Source of the DNA: Methanobacteriota archaeon
GTDB lineage: Archaea > Thermoplasmatota > Poseidoniia > Poseidoniales > Poseidoniaceae
Length of the DNA stretch: 64,000 nucleotides
Assembly (NCBI GenBank): GCA_002722135.1
Contig: PBKJ01000011.1
Location: forward strand, 37,309-101,308
Direction of reading: 5' to 3'
Shown here: piece by piece, positions 19,466-30,300 of the stretch
How positions within the stretch are numbered: the first letter of the stretch is position 1
Layout: each line of letters opens with the position of its first letter
Made by a program: the position numbers and the translations under genes
Notes under the pieces: model-generated
Told to the model about the DNA's origin: nothing
The model's database searches: none
What the model saw: only the letters and a program-made list of their open reading frames with translations

Positions 19466-20514
19466 CGCCTCACCTCGATTCGGGACACGTCGAGTTCGAA
19501 TTGGAGGGGCGCGCCTGCGGTGTCCACGGTGAATCCGTCGATGCCTGAGGCGCGCTGCCAGGGGCTGATGCCAACGTGCTGCTCAAGGGTTCCAGCGGCG
19601 CGGTTCAGCGTGTAATCGGTCAGCCATGCGTCGTGGATTTGCGGTGTGACGATTTGATCGACGGCGTTTCGCATCGTGAACCTCAGGTTCCACACCTCCT
19701 CGGAAAAGACGGTCATGCCGCCGAGGGACACGAAGTCCAACGGGACGCGGCCCCCACCAATGCTGCCGCTGGTGGTGACGTCACGCAAGGCCATGGTCAA
19801 GCGTACCTCGCCGTTCACCAGCGTGTCGAGGTGAACCAGAGGGGTTTGTTGCAAGTCCCACGTGTCGTCACCAAACCGTTCGGCTCGGCCGTGGTTGACC
19901 ATCGCGATGCGGTGATCGCCTTGGCCGAGTTCGGTGCTGACCTCAAGCCCTGAGAGGATCCACGTCACGGACCGATGAATGGGCTGTTGGTCGGCGTCGT
20001 AGACGGTGATGATCGACCAGTGCTCAGAGCCCACGCTGTGTTCGATCGGTTCCGTGGCGTTGGCCAGACCGACATCATGGGATTCGGTCCCAAGCGGGGT
20101 GGTGATTGTGGCAGAACGGGCGGTTCCGTTTTGCATCGCGACGGTGAAGGATGACTCGTCCACACGGTCGATGACGATCGAATCGGTCGGCGTCAAATCT
20201 GCTTCAATCTTCCACGTCTCGACGAAATCCAGCGGCTGAATCTCCGTCGTTTGGATGGCGAAGGTGGTACGAACGCCGACGTCCTCGGGCGATGCACCGG
20301 CCACCGCCAAACGGTCGTCCAATCGGTCAGCAATCCCGTTGGCGCTCTTCCAGTTCACGTTGTCCTCAAAATCGGTCAGGTAGGGTTGCAGGAAGGCAAT
20401 CACGCCCGCCATGATGGTCATCACCATCGCCAGAAGCATGATCACGCCGAGGACTTCGCTCACGGCGTGCTCGTCTCGGAAGGGACGGTCCGCGCGTTGC
20501 CTGCGGCCGTCCAT
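19462..20514 (-). CDS. Type IV pilin N-terminal domain protein
   Basis: RDEHAVSEVLGVIMLLAMVMTIMAGVIAFL is typical of archaeal type IV pilins (xSEVLGxIL). ATGA overlap with the next gene. Confidence 0.75.
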   Translation of the reverse strand: MDGRRQRADRPFRDEHAVSEVLGVIMLLAMVMTIMAGVIAFLQPYLTDFEDNVNWKSANGIADRLDDRLAVAGASPEDVGVRTTFAIQTTEIQPLDFVETWKIEADLTPTDSIVIDRVDESSFTVAMQNGTARSATITTPLGTESHDVGLANATEPIEHSVGSEHWSIITVYDADQQPIHRSVTWILSGLEVSTELGQGDHRIAMVNHGRAERFGDDTWDLQQTPLVHLDTLVNGEVRLTMALRDVTTSGSIGGGRVPLDFVSLGGMTVFSEEVWNLRFTMRNAVDQIVTPQIHDAWLTDYTLNRAAGTLEQHVGISPWQRASGIDGFTVDTAGAPLQFELDVSRIEVRR

Positions 20515-20537
20515 GGGGCAAGGACCGCTGCATCCGT

Positions 20538-21374
20538 CTATGAGCCTTCACGTTGCACGCGGGCGGCGAGGGGCCCTTCTGTGGACGGAGGGACAGAAGC
20601 CGCTTCGCCAAGGAAGACGCTGAATTCGGGCCCATCTTGCATGGACAAACGGATGTCGCCTTGGAAGCGTTCGTCGAGGTAGTACAGCACCGTTGATTCC
20701 GCCAAGTGCGGCTTGTTGTTCATGTCCGACAAGTGGGTGAGGGTGATGGATGACGTGGCCTCGGTCACCACCTCAGCGAGGAATTCTCCCGTTTGGTCGT
20801 TGGACAGGTGACCGCCTCGGCCGCTGATGCGCTCTTTCAGGGATCGCGGATATGGCCCCTGTTGCAGCAAACGTTCGTCGTAGTTTGCTTCCACCGAAAT
20901 GTGCTCGCATCCCCGGACGTACCGCACCAACTCGTCCGTCCATGAACCGAGGTCGGTGATGAACGCGGCGCGTTGTCCTTGGTGGCTGGCGATGAAGGCC
21001 ACGTTGTCTGCGCCGCTGTGCGGCACCGGGACCGGCAGCATGGCCAAATCAGGTCCGAGTTGAATGGTTTCGAGGGAGACAAAGGGGTGCCAGAGGTCTT
21101 CGAGGAGACTCAACTCCTCAGCGGTACGGGCGTTGGCGTGCACCTGAAGCCCCCAGCGACGTTGTGCGATGAGCGCACCGCCACCGTGGTCGCCATGGTG
21201 GTGCGTCACCAGAATCGCGTCCAGGTCTTTCGGATGCAAATCAAGCAGCTTGAGTCGCCGTTCAAGCGAGGCGCCGCTGAATCCCTGATCCACCAGCACA
21301 CGCACGTGTTCGGTTTCGAGCAAGGTGGCGTTGCCCTTGCTTCCCGAACCAAGATGCGTGATGCGCAAACTCAT
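20538..21374 (-). CDS. MBL-fold metallohydrolase (YycJ/VicX-like)
   Basis: MSLRITHLGSGSKGNATLLE and metal motif THHHGDHGGG; later PHSGADN and LTHLSDMNNKP. Confidence 0.85.
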   Translation of the reverse strand: MSLRITHLGSGSKGNATLLETEHVRVLVDQGFSGASLERRLKLLDLHPKDLDAILVTHHHGDHGGGALIAQRRWGLQVHANARTAEELSLLEDLWHPFVSLETIQLGPDLAMLPVPVPHSGADNVAFIASHQGQRAAFITDLGSWTDELVRYVRGCEHISVEANYDERLLQQGPYPRSLKERISGRGGHLSNDQTGEFLAEVVTEATSSITLTHLSDMNNKPHLAESTVLYYLDERFQGDIRLSMQDGPEFSVFLGEAASVPPSTEGPLAARVQREGS

Positions 21375-21505
21375 GCCTTAGGTTCGCCGTCGGCGAGCGT
21401 CAATGAACCTCGCGGTCCAATCATCGTCGGAACACCGCTCCACCACCCTCTTAAGCGTCGCAGAGGGCAAAGAACACGCCGAGGGTGCTCGACGGAGGGT
21501 GTTTC

Positions 21506-24500
21506 ATGCGTCGAAGTCAGAGCACCCTCCTCATCACGCTGGCCGTGGTGGCTGGCCTGCTCTTCATGTCGCAGTTCCCGGCCTTGTCGCCGGTGGCGTC
21601 AAACAACCCAAATGAGGCGACCGGTGAAGCGCCTCCCGTCACCGACAGCGACGGCGATTTGATTCCTGACGTGCATGAGAACCTGTTCGAAGATTGGGTG
21701 AACCGGAGCACGGCGGACGGCCGGATGATCGTCATACCAGGCCTTGACCGTGACGACGCCCGTGACGCCAAATACGATCTTGACCGGGACGGCCTTAACG
21801 CCACGGAAGAGTACTGCTGGCCGTATCCTGCGAACTGCACGGATCCTGGCTTCCCTCGTGGATTGACGGGGTTGCTCGATGAAAACGGGGAACGGAGTTA
21901 CCTCGACCCCCGCGTGTCCGACACGGACGGCGATGGGTTGCCCGACGGTTTTGAGGCATGGATGTGCCTGCAGACCGGCGGTTACAACGCGGTGGACATG
22001 GTCTTCCGGTGCCCACGCTTTGATCCGCTGAACGCCAGCGAGGGTGCCGAGGACCCCGATGAGGACGGGTTCGACGTGGATCGAAATGGCATCATCGACG
22101 ACAACGAGATGTACACGTCGGCCGAGGAATACAGGCACGGTATGCCTCCCTTCCATGTGGATGAACTCGACGGTTTGTGGTGCTCAGCGAGCCTTCCAGA
22201 TGGCGGTCCGTTCGACGATTGGCCGTACATTTCAACGGCCGCGAACATGACCTTCGCCAACCTCCTTGCCGCGTGCACCACAAACAGCACTTCGGTGTTC
22301 GACGAGGACATCTGGTTGGGCACCAATCCGTTGAACGCGGACAGCGACCACAGGTCGTGGAACGGCGTGAGCCTCGGCCGCACCTTCCCTTCCTTTGGCG
22401 ATGGACTGCCAGACGGGTGGGAAGTTCACTTTGGCCTTGACCCGCTGAACAGGTCCAACGCGCTCATCGACGTTGACAAGGACGGCTGGGACGAGGACAG
22501 GGACGGTTTCGTGACCGGGGATCCTGTGACCACCCAAACCGGAGTCTCCCTCGGCGAGGCGCTCTCCTCCTACGAGGAATACCTCGTGCACGACGACCAA
22601 GGCAACGTGGTCCGATCCGGCCTCAAGCACGTCGCCTTTGGTGCCAACGACACGTGGGTCGAGGTTCCGGTCAGGCTTGCCTCACCAACAGCGAGTGTCG
22701 CTACCCTGCACCACGACGTGCGTGATCTCCACGTCAACGATCAGGACGTCTACGTCATGACGCGTCACGGCATCACCCATTGGGCGGTGGACGACGGCAC
22801 GAGCACCGACGTGTGGTGGCCTCACGCCATCCGCTTGACGGATCTTGTGCCACTGGACGTCAACGGGGCGCTTGCCGGCTTTGCCGTGACGTCAAGCGCG
22901 GGATTGCAGATCATTCCCTTGCTGGACGACGGTGCCTTGGCACCGATGGAAACGTGGAGCCACATGGACGCGCCAGCACTCGAACGGGCCGTGGTCCTCG
23001 ATCTGGATGGAGCCAGCATGCACGTCTTGGCCCTCGGCGCCAACGGTGACGGTGGCGTGTGGACCATCGGCAGTGATTTGCAGCCAAACGGGGACGTGAT
23101 GGGCGCGTTGAGCGCTGGTGTGCGTTCCGCACTCTCGTCGACGAACGCGACCGTGACTGCCCTCGCCCACGCGCCAGGTGTTGACGGCGTCCCCACCCTT
23201 TTCGTCGGAACGGATCGCGGCCTTCTGGTCTTCGAAACCGCTTCCGCACGCGACGCGAACCTCAACGGCACATGGTTGTTCCACTTCGCCTTCGAACCCA
23301 CGGTGGTGGACCGGGACCTCGACGCGTTGCGGCCCATCGGTGCCAACGTCGGTGAAGCCCCCGCCGAAGTCCGAGACTTGGTCTTGGATGGCGCGGGTCC
23401 TGACCAGCTCGACACCCTTTGGATGGCGATGCCCTCTGGCATCCACCGTCTTGACCTCCGGACCCTGGCCATTTCTTTCGGAGGGGACCTGGTCCACCCG
23501 GGTCAAGACGGACGGTCCATCACTGGTGCCGACGACGTGCACAGCCTCCTCGTCTTGGACGACGCCTTGCTTGTGGGCAGTGCATGGGGCCTTTGGGTGG
23601 TTGACGGCGGACGTGAAGCCACCTATGGCGCGCGGGAGCAAGCCCTCCTTCCCGGAGAGTTGGCGGCCTTGGCCACCGTCGAAGTTGACGGCGTGTTGCG
23701 CATCCTTGGTGGTGCTGCTCCAGGCCGATTCGCGAACCAAGCCCTGATGTCTCCGGTCAGCAACGACTCTGACTTCGACGGCATGACCGACGGCTGGGAA
23801 CTCATCCATGGCCTCGACCCCACCGATCCTTGGGACGCAGTATTGGATCCTGACGGCGACGGTCTTGACAAGGACCTCGACGGCTTTGCTGATGACCGAT
23901 TGTGGACCAACCTTGACGAATACCGTTACATCGCCATCACGGACGACGGGTACGACAGCACCGATCCGTCCAACCCGGACACCGACATGGACGGAGCACC
24001 GGACGGTGCAGAAGTGCATGCTTTCCATCTGTCCACCACCACCTTGTGGTGCTACTACGATTTCCAGATGACCTACCGCTGCGACAGCACCGTGGGTGCG
24101 GCGGCCAACCAGACCTACGTCGACAACGCACCGACCGACGCGGCCACGGACCCCACCAATCCAGATTCCGACGGCGACGGGATGCCTGACGGTTGGGAAA
24201 TCGAGCACAGGCGCTGGGTGGGCACGGCCTTTGACGGCGGCAACAATTGGACCCTTGACCCGATGCGTGCGGACGATGCGCTGTGGGATGCAGACCGCGA
24301 TGGTCTGGCCAACATTTGCGAGTACCAATGGAGCGTCATGCGCGACTTGGCGCTACGGGGCGACATGGTGGACACCCACGGTGAATCGCCTGATGCGGCA
24401 GAGGCATGGTTCGAAACCGATCCAAACAATCCAGACTCCGATGGCGACACCATGACCGACGGCTGGGAAGCAGGCGGCCTCTGCGCCTACGATGCGGGGC

Positions 24501-27259
24501 GTGTGGGGGTGAACCCGCTCAACGGCAGCGACGGTCTCGAAAATCCGGACGGTGACGGTTTCGACGTGAACCTTGACGGCGTGCTCGAACCAGGGGAGGC
24601 CTACGTGAATTGGCTCGAGTTCCACATCAAAGACCTCGACGTCGTTGACGGGGCCATTACCTTCGGAGCCTTCACCGCCCCGGAGGGCTTGGATATGTCC
24701 CTCTTCGAAGGCATGCTGCTGGGCGACGAGCCCGCTCACGGTTTCATTGACGATGCCGATTTGGCCACCTTGGCCACCGCGGTGCCCGCTGCGATTGGAT
24801 CGACGGATCCCTTGGACACCGACAGCGACGGAGACGGCATGCCGGACGGTTGGGAAATTCACTTCGCTCGTTGGGCGGTTCTCGAGGACCGCTGGACCCT
24901 CAACCCAATCGATCGAACCGATCGCTTCCTTGACGCCGACGACGACGGCATGACCAATTGGGAGGAGTACAACGCCATCGACCCGGCCTTGAACCAACTC
25001 GAATCCATTCAGTCAAGCCCACAATTCTACGTGACCACCATCGGCACGGCGCCCGCCCTGCAGCAGTGGGCCAGCATTTCAGTTGACGCCTCCTTCGGCT
25101 CCTTTGCCTCCGCTGCGGTGCTGAACGCCAGTGGACCAACCGCTGACCCGAACAACCCAGACACGGACGGCGACGGCATCATCGACGGCATGGAAGTCTT
25201 GTTCACGGCGTGGAACGATTCGGCGCAAACGTGGACCCTCAATCCGATGGTTCCTGATGACGGGGATTTCGACGCAGACGGTGACGGTTTGTTGGATCGG
25301 CAAGAACTGGCTTTGGCCTTTGAACAGCCCGACAACGGTGAGGTTCATCCTGCCGACGCCCCCTTGTTCCACATCGACGGAGACAACCAGCAACCGACCG
25401 AGAAATCGCAGCGCATCTTCCGCATCCTCATCGACAAAGACACCCGCGGAAAGCGATACCTGGCCGATTTCAACAGTTGGCAGCAGGGTGAGGTTCCCTC
25501 GGAGTTCATCTCCTTCTTGATGGGCCTGAGCGACCCGACCAACAGCGACACCGACGACGACGGGATGCACGACGGCTTCGAGTACTGGTTCACGTCGTGG
25601 AACCTTGAGGAAAACCGATGGGGCATGAACCCGCTCATCGATTCGGACGTCAACCTCGATTCAGACGGCGACAGTTGGGACTGCAACGGTGACGGGAACA
25701 TCGACCTCAACGAGACCTTCAGCAATTTGCGGGAGTGGGAGTCCAGCACCTGGGGCAAATACCTCGCCAGATTCACGGTGCCGACCGAGGTTGGTGTGGT
25801 GTCCTTCGGCGATGACGCCATGAGCGCGTACATGAGCGAAGCAGGGTTGTCAGCCTTCTTCGCACGTGCTGCGTTGTACGATGATTTCATCGCAAAGGGC
25901 CCTGAGAGCGCGAACCGGATGACCGCCATCAACGGCCTTGATCCGAACAATTTCAACCGAACCTTGCTCGGCGTCGCCGACCCGACGCACCCCGACTCGG
26001 ACAGCGATGGACTGCCGGACGGCTGGGAATACTGCTACGCACGCTACGACATGCCCGACCCCTCGACCGCGCTTCGTTGGGCGGCTAATCCGCTCAATCC
26101 ATTCGACGTCGACCACGACGGTGACAGCGACGGTTGGTATGATCGCACGTCCTTCGACACCCCAGCGCCCCTCGGTGCGTGGAATGCTCGGAGTTTCAGC
26201 GCCTCGGGTGAGCTCATCCAGCAGGGTGTCGGTGACCTTCCGTTCACCAACTGGATGGAGTACGAAAACGGGACCCGTCCTGACTTGAACGACAGCGATG
26301 GTGACAGCGTGGCGTACCTGACCACCGTCGAAAACGGTGCCGTCGTCGCGCACGAGCGCGACTACAACCTCTCCGATGGCCGTGAAGTGTTCAAGTACGG
26401 CACCAATCCGATGGACAACGACACCGACGGCGACATGATTCCAGATTGGTACGAGCACGCCAAGGGTTGGAACGAGACCAACGACAACTACTCCTCATGG
26501 CTTCAGATCCGTGTGCAGTGGATCGACACGACCACCGGTGGTGCGTGCAACACCGATACCACCTCGTGCCGTCCATTGTCCATCGACACGGGCTCCCTCG
26601 CGCGCCCCAACCTTGCGTTCACCTGGTTTTCGATGGACCCACGCGATGCCACGGACGCCAATGAGGACCACGATCAGGACGGAAACTGGGATTGTTCGGG
26701 AGCAGGGTGTGTGTACACACCCTACACCGCGTTCCAAGAATTCTATGCCATCACCGACCCTGTGCTTTCCTCCCCGAACGCTGTGCGCCTGGCAGGATTG
26801 GTCCATGACGGCGAGGGCATCAGCGAAGGCTGGCAGCTCCGTGCTCACCTCCTGGGCCTCGGCTCGTGGGACGAAAACGTGCGCAATTACCTGAAGATGG
26901 ACCAGCTCGGCAACTCAGATCAGCGCTTTGTGTGGATCCTCGACGACAACGACCAGGACTTCCTGATCATCGATGAGTCTGATGACGAGGTCTTGGCTGC
27001 TGGTAACCGCACCGATCCGTGGGACATTTTCTACACCGGGTCTCCACAGACGAGCCCCGTTCGAAGCGTGGGTGAACACGAGCTCGGGTGGTACATGGTC
27101 GACCTCGACGACGATCACGTCGCCGAAGGAACGGACCCAATGAACTGGGACACGGACGGGGACTGGGTGGTCGATTGGTTCGAGGTCAACGACGATGAGC
27201 GTGACGGCACAAGGGGCGATTCGTCACCGTTGCGTTACGATTCGCGTTTGGTCTCGTAA
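21506..27259 (+). CDS. Giant secreted protein with thrombospondin-3/EF-hand-like calcium-binding repeats and an inserted propeller-like region
   Basis: Signal peptide MRRSQSTLLITLAVVAGLLF; many DSDGDGLPDGWE-type motifs. The intervening region (~22600-23750) has repeated short beta-strand-like segments without these motifs. Confidence 0.8.
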   Translation: MRRSQSTLLITLAVVAGLLFMSQFPALSPVASNNPNEATGEAPPVTDSDGDLIPDVHENLFEDWVNRSTADGRMIVIPGLDRDDARDAKYDLDRDGLNATEEYCWPYPANCTDPGFPRGLTGLLDENGERSYLDPRVSDTDGDGLPDGFEAWMCLQTGGYNAVDMVFRCPRFDPLNASEGAEDPDEDGFDVDRNGIIDDNEMYTSAEEYRHGMPPFHVDELDGLWCSASLPDGGPFDDWPYISTAANMTFANLLAACTTNSTSVFDEDIWLGTNPLNADSDHRSWNGVSLGRTFPSFGDGLPDGWEVHFGLDPLNRSNALIDVDKDGWDEDRDGFVTGDPVTTQTGVSLGEALSSYEEYLVHDDQGNVVRSGLKHVAFGANDTWVEVPVRLASPTASVATLHHDVRDLHVNDQDVYVMTRHGITHWAVDDGTSTDVWWPHAIRLTDLVPLDVNGALAGFAVTSSAGLQIIPLLDDGALAPMETWSHMDAPALERAVVLDLDGASMHVLALGANGDGGVWTIGSDLQPNGDVMGALSAGVRSALSSTNATVTALAHAPGVDGVPTLFVGTDRGLLVFETASARDANLNGTWLFHFAFEPTVVDRDLDALRPIGANVGEAPAEVRDLVLDGAGPDQLDTLWMAMPSGIHRLDLRTLAISFGGDLVHPGQDGRSITGADDVHSLLVLDDALLVGSAWGLWVVDGGREATYGAREQALLPGELAALATVEVDGVLRILGGAAPGRFANQALMSPVSNDSDFDGMTDGWELIHGLDPTDPWDAVLDPDGDGLDKDLDGFADDRLWTNLDEYRYIAITDDGYDSTDPSNPDTDMDGAPDGAEVHAFHLSTTTLWCYYDFQMTYRCDSTVGAAANQTYVDNAPTDAATDPTNPDSDGDGMPDGWEIEHRRWVGTAFDGGNNWTLDPMRADDALWDADRDGLANICEYQWSVMRDLALRGDMVDTHGESPDAAEAWFETDPNNPDSDGDTMTDGWEAGGLCAYDAGRVGVNPLNGSDGLENPDGDGFDVNLDGVLEPGEAYVNWLEFHIKDLDVVDGAITFGAFTAPEGLDMSLFEGMLLGDEPAHGFIDDADLATLATAVPAAIGSTDPLDTDSDGDGMPDGWEIHFARWAVLEDRWTLNPIDRTDRFLDADDDGMTNWEEYNAIDPALNQLESIQSSPQFYVTTIGTAPALQQWASISVDASFGSFASAAVLNASGPTADPNNPDTDGDGIIDGMEVLFTAWNDSAQTWTLNPMVPDDGDFDADGDGLLDRQELALAFEQPDNGEVHPADAPLFHIDGDNQQPTEKSQRIFRILIDKDTRGKRYLADFNSWQQGEVPSEFISFLMGLSDPTNSDTDDDGMHDGFEYWFTSWNLEENRWGMNPLIDSDVNLDSDGDSWDCNGDGNIDLNETFSNLREWESSTWGKYLARFTVPTEVGVVSFGDDAMSAYMSEAGLSAFFARAALYDDFIAKGPESANRMTAINGLDPNNFNRTLLGVADPTHPDSDSDGLPDGWEYCYARYDMPDPSTALRWAANPLNPFDVDHDGDSDGWYDRTSFDTPAPLGAWNARSFSASGELIQQGVGDLPFTNWMEYENGTRPDLNDSDGDSVAYLTTVENGAVVAHERDYNLSDGREVFKYGTNPMDNDTDGDMIPDWYEHAKGWNETNDNYSSWLQIRVQWIDTTTGGACNTDTTSCRPLSIDTGSLARPNLAFTWFSMDPRDATDANEDHDQDGNWDCSGAGCVYTPYTAFQEFYAITDPVLSSPNAVRLAGLVHDGEGISEGWQLRAHLLGLGSWDENVRNYLKMDQLGNSDQRFVWILDDNDQDFLIIDESDDEVLAAGNRTDPWDIFYTGSPQTSPVRSVGEHELGWYMVDLDDDHVAEGTDPMNWDTDGDWVVDWFEVNDDERDGTRGDSSPLRYDSRLVS
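23770..26060 (+). repeat. Degenerate repeats NPDSDGDGMPDGWE...W.LNP...D.D.DGL..E
   Basis: Units begin near 23770, 24166, 24818, 25158, 25544 and 25991 (approximate). Confidence 0.75.
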
Positions 27260-27308
27260 TGCACCGTTCAGGGCATCATTCAAATGCTCAGCCAATGGTC
27301 TTTCGAAC

Positions 27309-30300
27309 ATGGTGGACGCCCGCTTGCCGTCACGCAAATCCATCGCGCCCGCCGTGATGTTGACCTTGCTGATGATGCTGATGTCTGCCTCGCCGCTGCT
27401 GACGGCACTTGCGCCGAACGCAGAAGCCTCTGGCGTGGCGCGCCACGCCTACGGGTTCAGCGACGGCTCCACCGAATACGTCGCGTTGTACCAAGGCGCA
27501 AGTCCAGACACGGGTGCGAAGGTGCAGATTCCAGTGGGTGCCGAGGTCGTGGACGTCAGCATGACCCTGTCTGGTGCAAGCTCCACCGGCTGGTCGTCCA
27601 CCTCGAGCGCAACGACCGAGGATTGGCAAGCGGGTGAGGGTTCGGGCGTCGACGCGCGATCGCCCGTGCTGACCTTGCAGCAAGCCACCCCGACCACGGA
27701 ATTCTTCCCGCACGGGTTGGACACGGTCATCGACCCTTCATCCACGGCTTGGCACGACAACGGCTCCTACGCAGTCCGCCAACCCCACACCTCCAACTCA
27801 ACGGAAACGCGGTTTTCGCAACAGGTTCAGCGCACGAGCAGCACGCTCACCCCACAGGGCCAGGGCGCCGTCCTCAAGCACCACGACTGGATCTTTGTCT
27901 CCACGTGGAATTCAAACAACCTCAGCAACGTGGTCAAAGCGCACTACCCCAACAACCTCACCCGTGCATGGGGCGTGACCATCGATTCCACGGCGTCTGC
28001 ATGCGTGCTTCCGCAAACGCACAGTTCCACCTATTACGGCCAGTATGGGTTCCGAGATTGGGCCTTGGCCGATGACGAGCGGTTGCTTGCCATTCTCTCC
28101 GGTTACAAGTACTTCTACGGGTCCACCGCACCCACGCAGTACCATCGCGTGCTGGAACTCGACGTGTCCAGCGACGACGAGTGGGTGTGCACCGCCTCCT
28201 ACGACATCTCGCCACAATTTGGTGATTACACGGGCATCGCCTATGACCGTGAAGACGGAACCTTCTGGGTGGCCCACAACAGCCAGCGCCGTTTGGTGGA
28301 ATACAACATGGCGGACGGGACGTGGAGCAGAAACAGCGAGATGTTCTCGTACTCTTCATCGGCTTCCTCAGCGTGGGAATGCGGCACGACGGGTCAGATG
28401 GTTCGCGGGCTCGAGGTCCAAGGCAACACCTTCTACATGCGTTGCCAAAAGGACAGCTACTACAACGACCGTGACACGCTCGAAGCGTGGTCCGTCAGCG
28501 GGGCCTCGACCTCTTTGGTGCCCCAGTCTGGTATCCGAGAGATCTCCAGCCTTGGCTACGGCCTCCAGTGGGACGGAACCCGCTTTGTCACGGTGGACAG
28601 CGGCTATTCGACCTGGAGCGGCAAGACCCTTTACTACCGCGAGTTCGGCACGGGCTGGACCTACGAGACCATCGCTGCACCCGGCACCACGACGTGGTAT
28701 GGCCCCGTGACCACCTCTGCTGAAGACGTGCTCTCGGTCAACACCCGCGTCGGCTGGTCGGCCGCATCCATTGGCGATAGGGTGGACCACTGGGTCTCTG
28801 CCGACAACGGCACCCACTGGTCCTCGGTGACGGCCAACGAAACCATCCACTTCGCGCACCCGGGGAACGAGTTGGTGTGGAAGGCTCAGATGATCGGCTC
28901 TTCGGCCGTGTCTTGGTGGGTTGAACTCGAACACGATACGGAATACACCTCAGTCGGCTCATGGACCTCGCCGTCCATTCCAACCGGGACCAAGGTCGGC
29001 AAGGTCCGGCCCACGTGGGTGGCCGATGAACCGGCAGGGACGTCCATCACCGTGTATGTGTCAAACAACGACGGGACGGACTGGTACGAAGCGACCAACG
29101 GGCAAGAGATTGGCTTCCCGACCGAAGCGGCCGGGTCCGCCCTCCGCTACTCCATCCAGTTGGACACCACCGACGTGACGGTCACGCCCAGCGTGACGTC
29201 CTTCACCCTCGAATACGAGGAAGGATACCCTGACCGCCCACGCATCGACGTCGGAAACGACGGCAGTTACGATTGGGAGTCCCTCCTGTTCCTGAACGAA
29301 TCCTCCGTGGACGCCAGCGACGACAGCATCGTTGACCAAGACGTCAAGGACACGCCCACCCTCGTGTCGGCCTTCAACGACGCGATTCCAGACAACGGTG
29401 ACGGCACCGTCGACATCACGCTGGCGGTCAAGGCGGCTTCACCAGGGCGCATCAAGATCTCGAACCTCGACGTGGCTTACGTGATGCAAACGCGCGCGAT
29501 TGGCGCATCGTTGGAGGGCGGCATGCTGGCCCCAGACGGTGCGCACCGTGACCTCGTCGTCGACGTGGCTCGGGGTGATGACGTGACGCGCGTCAACCGG
29601 GTGGACGTGACCCTGCAGAATTCACATGGCGAGGACCCAACCGTGCAGTGGTCCCGTGGTGACCAGTGCAGCGTCATCAGCGACGGCGGCGGCGTGGTCC
29701 ATTTCGATGCAGGAAACTGCACCTCCACCTCGGTGAGTGACAGCATCACGCGGATTCGGATTCCGACCCTCGTGGATTGGTCATGGAACGACGAAGTTGC
29801 CATGGAAGCGAACATCACCGTGGTCGATCCGATCGGCGAGAAGGTCACCGACTGGACCACCACCGGTCTCGACGTTCGCATCGAGAACGACATTCAGCTC
29901 GACGGCTTGCGCGTCTTTGACGAGACCGGGCGAGAACTGTACCCATTGGATTGGGTTCGAGGCGGGTACAACCTCAGCTTTGCCGGGAAGATTCACTTCG
30001 AGGGCAGTCAACTCAACCCTCTCGGTGGGGAATTCGACCTCCGCGTCCTCGGTCAGAACGTGACCTACGACGGCGACCCAATCGGTGAGCCGGTGGTGCT
30101 GGCCACGACGTCGAACCCGTCGTTTGGTGAGTACAACATCACCTTCCAATCGCCGTTGGAAAGCGCTCCCGGCGGCATGGTCTTCCATGTGGAGGCCGTG
30201 GACATGGTCAACGGCTCTGTGTTCACCAACCCAGGCTACAACACCATCCGCTTGACGCTCGACGGCAACTCTCCTCTGGTGCTTTCCTCCGACCCCATGG

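Noticed and set aside
22892-24328. 478-aa antisense ORF
   Set aside because: Shadow of the Ca-repeat protein; repeats in translation mirror the sense-strand Asp codons.
23770-26060. CRISPR-like repetition
   Set aside because: Repeats are in-frame, degenerate, unevenly spaced and encode Ca-binding motifs.
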